Part shown: positions 27,361-34,786 of the stretch, one piece after another
How positions within the stretch are numbered: the first letter of the stretch is position 1
Layout of the letters: the number at the start of each line of letters is the position of its first letter
Assembly (NCBI RefSeq): GCF_014655715.1
Contig: NZ_BNBM01000022.1
Coordinates: 115,531-179,530, forward strand
Source of the DNA: Streptomyces lanatus
GTDB taxonomy: Bacteria > Actinomycetota > Actinomycetes > Streptomycetales > Streptomycetaceae
Reading direction: 5' to 3'
DNA length: 64,000 bases
Notes under the pieces: model-generated
Told to the model about the DNA's origin: nothing
The model's input: only the letters and a program-made list of their open reading frames with translations
The model's database searches: none
Program-made: the position numbers and the translations under genes

Positions 27361-27474
27361 CTTGACGCAAGCACCGGCAATGGGTTGCATACGTTCTGTG
27401 ATCGTGCACCCTGCTCCAACTTTCTGTTCACTCGCGTTCCTGGGGACACCGCTGCGGGCAGGGGGCGCCGCGCC

Positions 27475-29109
27475 GTGGACCCGGTGATCATCGTCGGAGC
27501 GGGGCCCGTCGGGCTCACGCTCGCCCTGGCGCTGGCCCGTCAGGAAGTGCCCTGTGTCGTCCTCGACGAGGGTCCCGGCAAGGACGAACCCCGTCTCGCA
27601 CGCTCCGTCGTCCTGCGCGAGGACACGACCGCTCTCGTGGCGCGCCTGACGGGTGTGCCGCTCGGCGAGGCCGGTAGGCACTGGGCCGGATGGCGGTCGA
27701 TGCGGCGCAAGCAGGTGATGCGCGAGGTCACCTTCGACGACCCCGACGAAGCGCCCGAGAACCTCACCAATCCGGCCCCCCTGCACATCGCCCAGCACGT
27801 CCTGACCAGCGCCCTGCGCTCGGCCCTCGTCGGCGAACCGCTCGTCAAGGTCGCCGTGGACAGCCGTCTGGACGCCATCGAGCAGGAGTCCTCGGGCGTC
27901 ACCGTCCACACGCGCGGCCCCAAGGGCACCTGGTGGCGAGGAAGTTACGTGGTCGGCTGCGACGGCCCACGCTCCACCGTGCGCAAACTCATGGACATCC
28001 GCTTCCCTGGCCGTACGGCGGTCGAGCGACACGCCGTGGCCGCGCTGCGCGTGGAACTTCCGTGGGAGGGTCGCGCGTTGCTCCATCGGATGCCGCCGTG
28101 GCGGACGTCAGGACCCTCGGGCGGGGAGGTCACCGGACGTCCGCTCCCGGAGGGGGTGTGGCGCCTCGACTGGCTGCTGCCGCCGGGCAAGGACCTGGTC
28201 ACACCGGAGCTGCTGGTGGGGCACGTCCGCGACACGCTCGCCGGCTGGTCCGACGGGCCGACACCGCCGTACGAACTCCTCGACACCGGAGTTCACACGG
28301 TCCATCACCGTTTGGCGCGCCGCTGGCGCGTGGGCCGGGTCTTTCTCGCGGGCGACGCGGCGCACTGCCTGGGCACGCTCGGCACTCATGGGCTCGACGA
28401 GGGGCTGCGGGACGCCGACAACCTCGCCTGGAAGCTGGCCTCGGCCTGGCACCACCGGCCGAGCGAGGCGCTGCTCGACAGCTACCAGGCCGAGCGGCGC
28501 GCGGTCGTCGCCGCCCGGCTGCGCGCCGCCGACCAGGCGCTGCCGTTGCTGCGCGCGGGCGGAGGGCTGCGTGCGTACGTCCCCGGCTCCGCCCGGGGTC
28601 ATGACGCGCTGCTGATGGACGGCCACCTGGGGCAGGGAGTGATCGGTGCGCCGGGGTCGTACGCCGAGTCGCCGCTCGCGCCCGGGAACCTTGACGGCGA
28701 GGTCCCCGTGGACACACCGCGCGGTGCGCCGGTCATCGACGTGCGGGTCACGGCGGAGGACGGCTCGTTCGTCCGGCTCAGGGACCGGCTCGGGCGCGGC
28801 GCGCTGCTGGTGCTGCTGATCGCGCCGGGCACCGGGGTGTGGGACCGCAAGCACTGGGCGACCGCCGGGCTCATGCCCCGGCTGGCGGCCGCGGTGACGG
28901 CGCTGCCGTATCCGGCCGAGCTGCTGGTCACCGAGAGCTATCCGGGGGCGGCCGCACACTCGGTGCTGCTGGTACGGCCCGACGGTCATCTGGTGACGGC
29001 GCTGAGCGGGGTACGGCCGGCCGATCTGTACACGGCGGCCGAGACGGTGCTGGGCGGACCGGTCGAGGCGACGGCTCAGGAGGCGGGGGCGACGGCCGGG
29101 TCGCGTTGA
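27475..29109 (+). CDS. FAD-dependent aromatic-type monooxygenase
   Basis: A 544-residue PHBH-type flavoprotein: IIVGAGPVGLTLALALA (FAD ADP-binding), the second FAD motif in VGCDGPRSTVRKLM, and VFLAGDAAHCLGTLGTHGLDEGLRDADNLAWKLA where the usual PxGGQGxN pattern is changed to LGTHGLDEG. The C-terminal 150 residues resemble the thioredoxin-like domain of phenol-hydroxylase relatives. Such enzymes hydroxylate aromatic or polyketide substrates using NAD(P)H and oxygen; substrate unknown. GTG at 27475 is chosen because the FAD motif starts there and AGGGGG precedes it; the upstream frame lacks similarity. No biosynthetic genes adjoin it. Confidence 0.85.
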   Translation: MDPVIIVGAGPVGLTLALALARQEVPCVVLDEGPGKDEPRLARSVVLREDTTALVARLTGVPLGEAGRHWAGWRSMRRKQVMREVTFDDPDEAPENLTNPAPLHIAQHVLTSALRSALVGEPLVKVAVDSRLDAIEQESSGVTVHTRGPKGTWWRGSYVVGCDGPRSTVRKLMDIRFPGRTAVERHAVAALRVELPWEGRALLHRMPPWRTSGPSGGEVTGRPLPEGVWRLDWLLPPGKDLVTPELLVGHVRDTLAGWSDGPTPPYELLDTGVHTVHHRLARRWRVGRVFLAGDAAHCLGTLGTHGLDEGLRDADNLAWKLASAWHHRPSEALLDSYQAERRAVVAARLRAADQALPLLRAGGGLRAYVPGSARGHDALLMDGHLGQGVIGAPGSYAESPLAPGNLDGEVPVDTPRGAPVIDVRVTAEDGSFVRLRDRLGRGALLVLLIAPGTGVWDRKHWATAGLMPRLAAAVTALPYPAELLVTESYPGAAAHSVLLVRPDGHLVTALSGVRPADLYTAAETVLGGPVEATAQEAGATAGSR

Positions 29110-29203
29110 CACCACGAGCCCGTCCACACCACCAGCCGTCGGAAGTCGCTCGCACCCGGTCGACAGCCACTCACCCTTGAACCCGATCCCACCCGAATAC
29201 AGC

Positions 29204-29242
29204 ACTCACTGTCACTCTGCGGTCCGCATAGTGACAGTGAGT
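29204..29242. promoter_or_regulatory. Large compound dyad abutting the leader-peptide promoter
   Basis: ACTCACTGTCACT (29204-29216) is the exact inverse of AGTGACAGTGAGT (29230-29242); between them TGCGG-T-CCGCA forms a second inner stem. The right end shares its last T with a TTGACC -35 element. It may terminate the monooxygenase transcript, or be an operator for the following sulfur genes, or both. Confidence 0.75.
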
Positions 29243-29270
29243 TGACCGGTCCGCACCGGCATGGTGTACT
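29242..29270 (+). promoter_or_regulatory. Putative promoter of the cysteine dioxygenase unit
   Basis: TTGACC (29242-29247) and TGTACT (29265-29270) are separated by 17 bases. Seven or eight bases further lies the GTG at 29278, so the transcript is predicted to begin at or next to a start codon, giving a leaderless first reading frame. Confidence 0.55.
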
Positions 29271-29277
29271 CCGGATC

Positions 29278-29364
29278 GTGACCGACACCTGTGTGCGCCT
29301 GTGGCGGAGGGTCCATATGGACCTCGTCCGCTATGCGGGCTGCGTGTGTCGCCCGTCCTGCTGA
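29278..29364 (+). CDS. Cys-containing leader peptide (putative attenuator uORF)
   Basis: A 28-codon frame beginning GTG-ACC-GAC-ACC-TGT and ending with the cysteine-rich GCVCRPSC before TGA at 29362. Four Cys codons lie at positions 5, 22, 24 and 28. The middle RRVHMDLVR resembles the RRxHxDL core of the short 'putative leader peptides' seen upstream of sulfur genes in Streptomyces. No Shine-Dalgarno is visible, fitting a leaderless start; GTG at 29293 is the alternative. Ribosome stalling at Cys codons is known to control downstream genes in mycobacteria; here it would couple cysteine supply to cysteine dioxygenase and rhodanese expression (inference). GC-rich inverted segments (GCGCGC at about 29387 and 29415) lie between it and the next gene. 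Confidence 0.65.
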   Translation: MTDTCVRLWRRVHMDLVRYAGCVCRPSC

Positions 29365-29451
29365 ACTCGCATCTCCCCTTCTTCCGCGCGCGCCGCGCCC
29401 TTCGCCGGGCCTGTCGCGCGCTCTTCGCGAACTCTCTTCAGGACGGTGCCC

Positions 29452-30012
29452 GTGTCTGTCTCCCCTGCCGCCGTTTCCGCGTCCGAGCCGACTCCCACGC
29501 CGGCCGGCGCACAGAACGCCACTCCCACGCAGGCGGACCTTCTCGATTTCGTACGGCGTACGGCCGCCGACGCCGACTTGATCGCCTCGCTCCCGCTCGA
29601 CCCCGAGGGCCGCACCTGGGTACGGCTGGAAGGCCCCGGCGGCAGCGAGGCCTGGCTGATCGGCTGGCCGCCAGGGACGGGCACCGGCTGGCACGATCAC
29701 GCCGAGTCCGTGGGGGCTTTCGTGACCGCGTCCGGTGAGCTCCAGGAGCACTCGCTCGCCGTCCGACTGCCCGCCGACGGCTGGCGGACGCTGGAACTGA
29801 CGGACGACGTGGACCGCTCACGCCGACTGTCCGCCGGCAAGGGCCGCTCCTTCGGCCGTCACCATGTGCACGAGGTCCTCAACGAAGCCGCCGACCGGCA
29901 CGCGATCTCCGTTCACGCCTACTACCCGCCCCTCCCACAGATCCGCCGCTTCAGCCGCAGCGGACCGATCCTGCGACTGGAGCAGGTGGAGCGTCCGGAG
30001 AACTGGCAGTGA
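29452..30012 (+). CDS. Cysteine dioxygenase (cupin)
   Basis: About 186 residues; oxidises L-cysteine to cysteine sulfinate with a mononuclear iron. The three-His site is HDHAESVGAF plus the His in ISVHAYYPPL; the RHHVHEVLN stretch is also conserved. The first 30 residues are disordered Ala/Pro/Thr. AGGA at 29440-29443 is 8 bases from GTG 29452 but only 2 from GTG 29446, so 29452 is preferred. It overlaps the rhodanese gene by four bases, and both follow the Cys-rich leader peptide, giving a coherent cysteine-catabolism unit. Confidence 0.88.
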   Translation: MSVSPAAVSASEPTPTPAGAQNATPTQADLLDFVRRTAADADLIASLPLDPEGRTWVRLEGPGGSEAWLIGWPPGTGTGWHDHAESVGAFVTASGELQEHSLAVRLPADGWRTLELTDDVDRSRRLSAGKGRSFGRHHVHEVLNEAADRHAISVHAYYPPLPQIRRFSRSGPILRLEQVERPENWQ

Positions 30013-30581
30013 GCGGGGCGGGGAGCGAAGCTGCGGTGCGCGGTGCGGGCGAACGGCCGGGGTACGGGCGTGAGTTGACGGTCGGCGGTGTGGGTGTGGG
30101 TAGTGGTGTGAGCGGTGGGCTCAAGGATCCGCTCGACGGGGGTGGCGTGGCAGTGGGTGACGGCGGCGTGGACGAGCGGCCGGTGCCGGTCGGCATCGAC
30201 GAGTTGCTGGAGCGGGTGCGCGCGGGCTACGAGCGCATCGAGCCCCGGGAGGCGTACGAGGCCGCCCAGGGCGGCGCGGTTCTGCTGGTCGACATCCGGT
30301 ACGCAGCCCTGCGCGACCGCGACGGCCTGATCCCCGGTGCCCTCGTCGTCGAGCGCAACGAACTGGAGTGGCGCCTCGACCCACAGGGCAGCCATCGCGC
30401 GCCGGAGGCTACGGGGCACGGCCTGCGGGTCGTGGTGATCTGCAACGAGGGATACGCGTCGAGCCTGGCGGCCGAGTCGCTACGACGGCTGGGGCTGCAC
30501 CGGGCCACCGATCTGATCGGCGGGTTCCAGGCTTGGCGGGCGGAGGGATTGCCGGTGACCTCGAGGGCGGAGGAGGTCTAA
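30009..30581 (+). CDS. Rhodanese-like sulfurtransferase
   Basis: A 190-residue protein whose last 130 residues form a rhodanese domain: LLVDIRYAALRDRDGLIPGALVVER, then the active-site loop VICNEGYASSLAAESL with the catalytic Cys, and DLIGGFQAWRAEGLPV. The first 60 residues are Gly/Val-rich and probably unstructured. Its GTG overlaps the stop of the cysteine dioxygenase gene, so the two are translationally coupled. Likely handles sulfane sulfur or thiosulfate arising in cysteine breakdown. Confidence 0.9.
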   Translation: MSGAGSEAAVRGAGERPGYGRELTVGGVGVGSGVSGGLKDPLDGGGVAVGDGGVDERPVPVGIDELLERVRAGYERIEPREAYEAAQGGAVLLVDIRYAALRDRDGLIPGALVVERNELEWRLDPQGSHRAPEATGHGLRVVVICNEGYASSLAAESLRRLGLHRATDLIGGFQAWRAEGLPVTSRAEEV

Positions 30582-30785
30582 CGGCTGTCCGAGTGCGCAC
30601 GCAGGGTGGCGGTGGAGCCGCGTTCCACCCAATGTCCTGACAGCGCCTACGGCTCCTACGGCGATCCCGGCCTCGAACGCGATGAGCGCCCCCGCGCGTC
30701 CACCGTGTCCGAGGCCGGAACCCCGCAGTCATCCGACGACCGTCCGTCCGAGCTGCCGCACCCGGACCATGGCCGCAGCGCGGCG

Positions 30786-31622
30786 TCAGAACCCCTCATC
30801 CCCCAGAAACTCCGTGTCCTCCCCCTCTTCCTCCAAGGCCTGTCGGACCACCCGCAGAGCCATCCCCTCGGGATAACCCTTACGCGCGAGCATCCCCGCC
30901 AGTCGACGCAGGCGTTTGTCACGGTCGAGGCCGCGAGTGGAACGCAGTTTGCGGTCGACGAGTTCGCGAGCGGTCGCCTCTTCCTGCTCGGAGTCGAGCT
31001 GGGAGACGGCCGCGTCGATCAGCGTGGAGTCGACGCCCTTGGTGCGCAGTTCCTGGGCGAGCGCGCGCCGGGCCAGCCCTCGGCCGTGGTGCCGGGACTC
31101 CACCCAGGCATCCGCGAACGCACTGTCGTTGATGAGTCCGACCTCCTCGAACCTCGACAGCACCTCCTCGGCGGCGTCGTCCGGGATCTCTCGTTTACGC
31201 AGCGCGTCCGCGAGTTGCTTGCGGGTGCGAGGGGTCCCGGTGAGCAGGCGCAGACAGATCGCCCGCGCCTGCTCCACCGGGTCCCCCGGGGGCGTCCTCT
31301 CCTCGGCCCTCGACGAGGAAGAGGAGCCTCCGTCCTCACCGGACGGCTCCGTACGGCCGCGCCGACGGCGCCCCCGTGAACCGTCCGAGCCCCGAGCCCC
31401 GGCACGGCCGCGACGCGAGCCGCCGCCGGGGGCAGCGGTGCCGTATGCCGAGCTGTCCTCCGGCCATGCCTCGGCGGCGTTCCCCCCGTCCCCGTCTTGG
31501 GCCGAGTCCCTTCCATGGGCAAGTCCGCCCGTCCTGGAGGAACCCTCGTCGCCGCCTCTCCCCCACTCCTGCGGAGTGTCCGGGTGGGTGGCGTACTCGG
31601 CCCAGTCCGTTCGCCGTGTCAT
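30786..31622 (-). CDS. recX: Recombination regulator RecX
   Basis: A 278-residue protein. The C-terminal 170 residues are the RecX three-helix repeats: ARAICLRLLTGTPRTRKQLADALRK, FEEVGLINDSAFADAWVESR, GLARRALAQELRTKGVD and KRLRRLAGMLARKGY. The N-terminal 110 residues are disordered and rich in Gly, Arg and Ser, a common feature in Streptomyces. RecX binds RecA filaments and limits recombination. It begins three bases after recA, so the two genes form one operon and share SOS control. Confidence 0.93.
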   Translation of the reverse strand: MTRRTDWAEYATHPDTPQEWGRGGDEGSSRTGGLAHGRDSAQDGDGGNAAEAWPEDSSAYGTAAPGGGSRRGRAGARGSDGSRGRRRRGRTEPSGEDGGSSSSSRAEERTPPGDPVEQARAICLRLLTGTPRTRKQLADALRKREIPDDAAEEVLSRFEEVGLINDSAFADAWVESRHHGRGLARRALAQELRTKGVDSTLIDAAVSQLDSEQEEATARELVDRKLRSTRGLDRDKRLRRLAGMLARKGYPEGMALRVVRQALEEEGEDTEFLGDEGF

Positions 31623-31625
31623 GGA

Positions 31626-32753
31626 TCAGCTCTTGGCAGTCGCGGCCTTGGTCTTGGCCGCCTTGGCCGCGGCCGGTGCGGGCGCAGCCTTCGCGGCGTC
31701 GTCCGACGTGGCGGAGACCGCGGCGTCCGCGCCCGGTTCGGTGGTCGGCTCCTCCGGCCGTACGCCGACGCCCAGCTTCTCCTTGATCTTCTTCTCGATC
31801 TCGTTGGCCAGGTCGGGGTTGTCCTTCAGGAAGTTGCGCGCGTTCTCCTTGCCCTGGCCGAGCTGGTCACCCTCGTACGTGTACCAGGCACCGGCCTTGC
31901 GGACGAAGCCGTGCTCCACGCCCATGTCGATCAGGCCGCCCTCGCGGCTGATGCCGTGGCCGTAGAGGATGTCGAACTCGGCCTGCTTGAAGGGCGGCGC
32001 GACCTTGTTCTTGACGACCTTGCAGCGGGTGCGGTTGCCGACCGCGTCCGTGCCGTCCTTCAGGGTCTCGATGCGCCGGATGTCGATACGCACCGAGGCG
32101 TAGAACTTCAGCGCCCGGCCACCGGTCGTGGTCTCCGGGGAGCCGAACATCACGCCGATCTTCTCGCGGAGCTGGTTGATGAAGATCGCTGTGGTCTTGG
32201 ACTGGTTGAGCGCGCTGGTGATCTTCCGCAGCGCCTGGCTCATCAGACGGGCCTGCAGACCGACGTGGCTGTCGCCCATCTCGCCCTCGATCTCCGCGCG
32301 CGGGACGAGCGCGGCGACGGAGTCGATGACGATGAGGTCGAGGGCGCCGGAGCGGACCAGCATGTCCACGATCTCCAGAGCCTGCTCGCCGTTGTCCGGC
32401 TGGGAGAGGATCAGGTTGTCGATGTCGACGCCGAGCTTCTTGGCGTACTCGGGGTCGAGGGCGTGCTCCGCGTCCACGAAGGCGACCTGGCCGCCGGCCT
32501 TCTGGGCGTTGGCCACCGCGTGCAGGGTCAGCGTGGTCTTACCGGAGGACTCCGGTCCGTACACCTCCACCACACGGCCGCGCGGCAGGCCGCCGACACC
32601 GAGGGCGACGTCGAGCGCGGTCGACCCGGTGGGGATGACCTCGATGGGCTCGTTCGGCCGCTCGCCCATGCGCATGACCGCGCCCTTGCCGAATTGCCGT
32701 TCAATCTGTGCGAGAGCGGCGTCCAGGGCCTTCTCGCGGTCGGTTCCTGCCAT
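31626..32753 (-). CDS. recA: Recombinase RecA
   Basis: A 375-residue recombinase: MAGTDREKALDAALAQIERQFGKGAVMRMG, Walker A GPESSGKTTL, LIVIDSVAALVP, the QALRKITSALNQSKTTAIFINQLREKIGVMFG loop region, and FKQAEFDILYG. The C-terminal 40 residues are Ala/Lys/Pro-rich, a streptomycete feature. The ATG at 32753 is the normal start; the longer open frame upstream is non-coding promoter DNA with DNA-damage control elements. Confidence 0.98.
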   Translation of the reverse strand: MAGTDREKALDAALAQIERQFGKGAVMRMGERPNEPIEVIPTGSTALDVALGVGGLPRGRVVEVYGPESSGKTTLTLHAVANAQKAGGQVAFVDAEHALDPEYAKKLGVDIDNLILSQPDNGEQALEIVDMLVRSGALDLIVIDSVAALVPRAEIEGEMGDSHVGLQARLMSQALRKITSALNQSKTTAIFINQLREKIGVMFGSPETTTGGRALKFYASVRIDIRRIETLKDGTDAVGNRTRCKVVKNKVAPPFKQAEFDILYGHGISREGGLIDMGVEHGFVRKAGAWYTYEGDQLGQGKENARNFLKDNPDLANEIEKKIKEKLGVGVRPEEPTTEPGADAAVSATSDDAAKAAPAPAAAKAAKTKAATAKS

Positions 32754-32796
32754 GGGTTCCACCCGGTTTGCTTGAGTCGATCGCTTCACGTCAAAG

Positions 32797-32819
32797 ACGC
32801 TAACGCCTGCCACTGACAA
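32797..32819 (-). promoter_or_regulatory. PafBC-type (RecA-NDp) DNA-damage promoter of recA
   Basis: On the minus strand this reads TTGTCAGTGGC, six bases, TAGCGT. It matches the LexA-independent recA promoter element of mycobacteria (TTGTCAGTGGC-N6-TAGGGT) at all but one position. The start codon lies 44 bases downstream. Confidence 0.85.
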
Positions 32820-32917
32820 TGCGCCCCGACGCCCGTCCGGCCTGTGGATAACTCGGGCACTTCTCCGTCGAAACCGTGGCGAAATGCCTGCCGAGCGCCT
32901 CGCCGGCACCCCCATAA

Positions 32918-32929
32918 GAATGGATGTTC
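32918..32929 (-). promoter_or_regulatory. LexA-type SOS box upstream of recA
   Basis: GAACATCCATTC on the minus strand, the sequence described as the conserved SOS box of Streptomyces recA promoters. It lies about 100 bases upstream of the PafBC-type promoter, so recA appears to carry both LexA-dependent and LexA-independent damage signals. The remaining sequence between here and 33106 shows nothing else I can name. Confidence 0.8.
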
Positions 32930-33106
32930 GATTTTCGTGTCAAGCGCACCACTCGCCACCAGCGGGTTCCGCGCACGGCACGCTGGTGGTCCTGCCTATG
33001 TGGGTCCGGACGCCGGTGTGTTGGGCCCGGATGTCGGGGCGTTGAGCGTGGACGCCGGGACGTCGAGCGCGGATGCCGGGACGTCGAGCGCGTGGTCGTC
33101 TACCGT

Positions 33107-33964
33107 CTATGCCTTCGCCGCGGCAGCGGCGCCGACCCGATCGAGCAGCGGCTGGAGGGCGTCGAGCAGGGGCCCCGGGCCGACGAGACCGCCCGCCGGG
33201 CTCTCCCCGGCCTCGAACTCGCCGAGCTCGACACCGACGACCTCGTGCCGGGCCATCGTCTCGGCCAGGGAACGCAGGTCGTCGAGGGTGAGGCCGTCCG
33301 GCACCTGGTAGTCGGTCGGCACGATGCCTGGTTCGAGGACGTCGCAGTCGATGTGCACGTACACCGGGCGACCGGCGATGGCGGCCCGCAGCCTGGTAGT
33401 GATGTCGGGGCCCATTCCGACGAGCGTGATCACACCGCGGTCGATCAGCGCCTGCTCGGGCGGGTCGATGTCCCGCGCTCCACAGAGGATCACGTTCTCG
33501 GGCCTGAGCCCTTCGCCGAGGCCTGTGTCCCACATCCCCAGGGGCCCGCTGAGCGCCAGGCCGCCCAGATAGCCGCTCGGCGTGCTCTGCGGGGTGTTCA
33601 GGTCGGCGTGCGCGTCGAACCAGACCACGACCGCGTCGGGGCGATGCCGGGCGACGACCGGCAGGGTCGCCAGAGCGACGGCGCACCGGCTCAGCGCGGT
33701 GACCGGAGCCCCACCGTCATGGAAGACCCGCTCGTACTGCTGGGCCATCGCCCGAAGCGCGGGTTGCGCCGCCGCGAGCTCGGCGTCCCAGTCGACGTCG
33801 AGGGCGGGCTCGGGCGCCCCGACCACGACGGGGGTTGCCTCGAGGCGGGTCGCCAGTTCGGCGGCGATCATCCCTGAGCCCTGCATCGCGCGGTCGTTGT
33901 GGTCGCCGGCGCGAGCGGCGAAGTGCGTGATCACCGGGGGCTTTCCGGGTGCCGGGACGGTCAT
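33107..33964 (-). CDS. Arginase/agmatinase-fold protein with an altered metal site
   Basis: A 285-residue ureohydrolase-fold protein. Metal motifs FDAHADLN (DxHxD) and HIDCDVLEP (DxD; the usual final Asp-Pro is Glu-Pro) are present, with GLTLDDLRSLAETMARHEVVGVELGEF at the end. The first family motif GGDHS, which supplies a His ligand, is replaced by HDGGAPVTALSRC, so the binuclear manganese site may be incomplete or built differently. The start at 33964 (MTVPAPGKPP) is preferred over upstream starts lacking similarity. Possible substrates are arginine, agmatine or formiminoglutamate; none can be chosen. Confidence 0.8.
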   Translation of the reverse strand: MTVPAPGKPPVITHFAARAGDHNDRAMQGSGMIAAELATRLEATPVVVGAPEPALDVDWDAELAAAQPALRAMAQQYERVFHDGGAPVTALSRCAVALATLPVVARHRPDAVVVWFDAHADLNTPQSTPSGYLGGLALSGPLGMWDTGLGEGLRPENVILCGARDIDPPEQALIDRGVITLVGMGPDITTRLRAAIAGRPVYVHIDCDVLEPGIVPTDYQVPDGLTLDDLRSLAETMARHEVVGVELGEFEAGESPAGGLVGPGPLLDALQPLLDRVGAAAAAKA

Positions 33965-34161
33965 CGGGCTCGCTCTCGGAGGGCGGAGGCTGACGCTTCG
34001 ACCGTAGGGCCGGGCGATGTGGCCGGACAATCGAGTAAGCGACGACCGTGTACTCGTCGAGCCGGACCCCGGTCAGGACGCGCTCCGGGCGATCCCGCGG
34101 CGTGCAGGGCGCCAAGGCAAGGGCGCCTGGCCCCGGCGCCCACCCCCTCACAGCAGGCCGG

Positions 34162-34662
34162 TCAGCCCGTCACCGGCCAGTTGAGCTCGGTGCGCAGGTC
34201 TCGCGGGTCCATGTCCGGTGTGGGCTGGGTGACGTACGTCTCCCACCGGTCCTCCGCGGCTGACAGCCCGCGCTCCCGCATCCAGGAGCCGAGCCGGTCC
34301 CAGGACGCTCCGAGACCGTCGAACGACCCGAAATGCGTCAGCCGCGCGACCCGGCCTCCGGGGAGGGAGCCGACCACGACACCTTCCTCCGGCCGCACCG
34401 CCCGCTCCGTGACGAACCCGACCTCCAGATCCAGGGTCTGCCCCGGCGTCCCGCGATAGAGCCCGAAAGCGGGACTCAGTACGGTGATCCGCTGCGCCTC
34501 GATGACGCGGGCCAGCGCGCCGAAGGAGGCGTCGAAGAAGTCGCGCAACCCGGCGATCGGCACGACACCGCGGACAACCGCCGTCGTCGCCGGTTCGAGA
34601 TCCACCAGCTCCGGCTCCGGCTGCGAGCCGCGGGCCTCACTCTGCGATCCACTGCTGCTCAT
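34162..34662 (-). CDS. GyrI-like/AraC effector-binding domain protein
   Basis: A 166-residue single-domain protein of the GyrI/SOUL-related effector-binding fold: VVRGVVPIAGLRDFFDASFGALARVI, LSPAFGLYRG, LEVGFVTERAV, VVVGSLPGGRVARLTHFGSFDGLGASWDRLGSWMRERGL and RWETYVTQPTPDMDPRDLRTELNWPV. Such domains bind hydrophobic or cationic small molecules and occur alone or fused to regulators. The ATG at 34662 is chosen for its GGGAG ribosome-binding site five bases upstream. Confidence 0.85.
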   Translation of the reverse strand: MSSSGSQSEARGSQPEPELVDLEPATTAVVRGVVPIAGLRDFFDASFGALARVIEAQRITVLSPAFGLYRGTPGQTLDLEVGFVTERAVRPEEGVVVGSLPGGRVARLTHFGSFDGLGASWDRLGSWMRERGLSAAEDRWETYVTQPTPDMDPRDLRTELNWPVTG

Positions 34663-34786
34663 GCCACTCCCATCCAAGTTCAGGGGCTACTGACGACGTA
34701 TAGACCCGACAGACCCGACGCACGCCCAGCGCGCTCAGCCACACCCGCTCACGATCCGCCGCCGCCCCGATCGCAGCCGACCCCGG

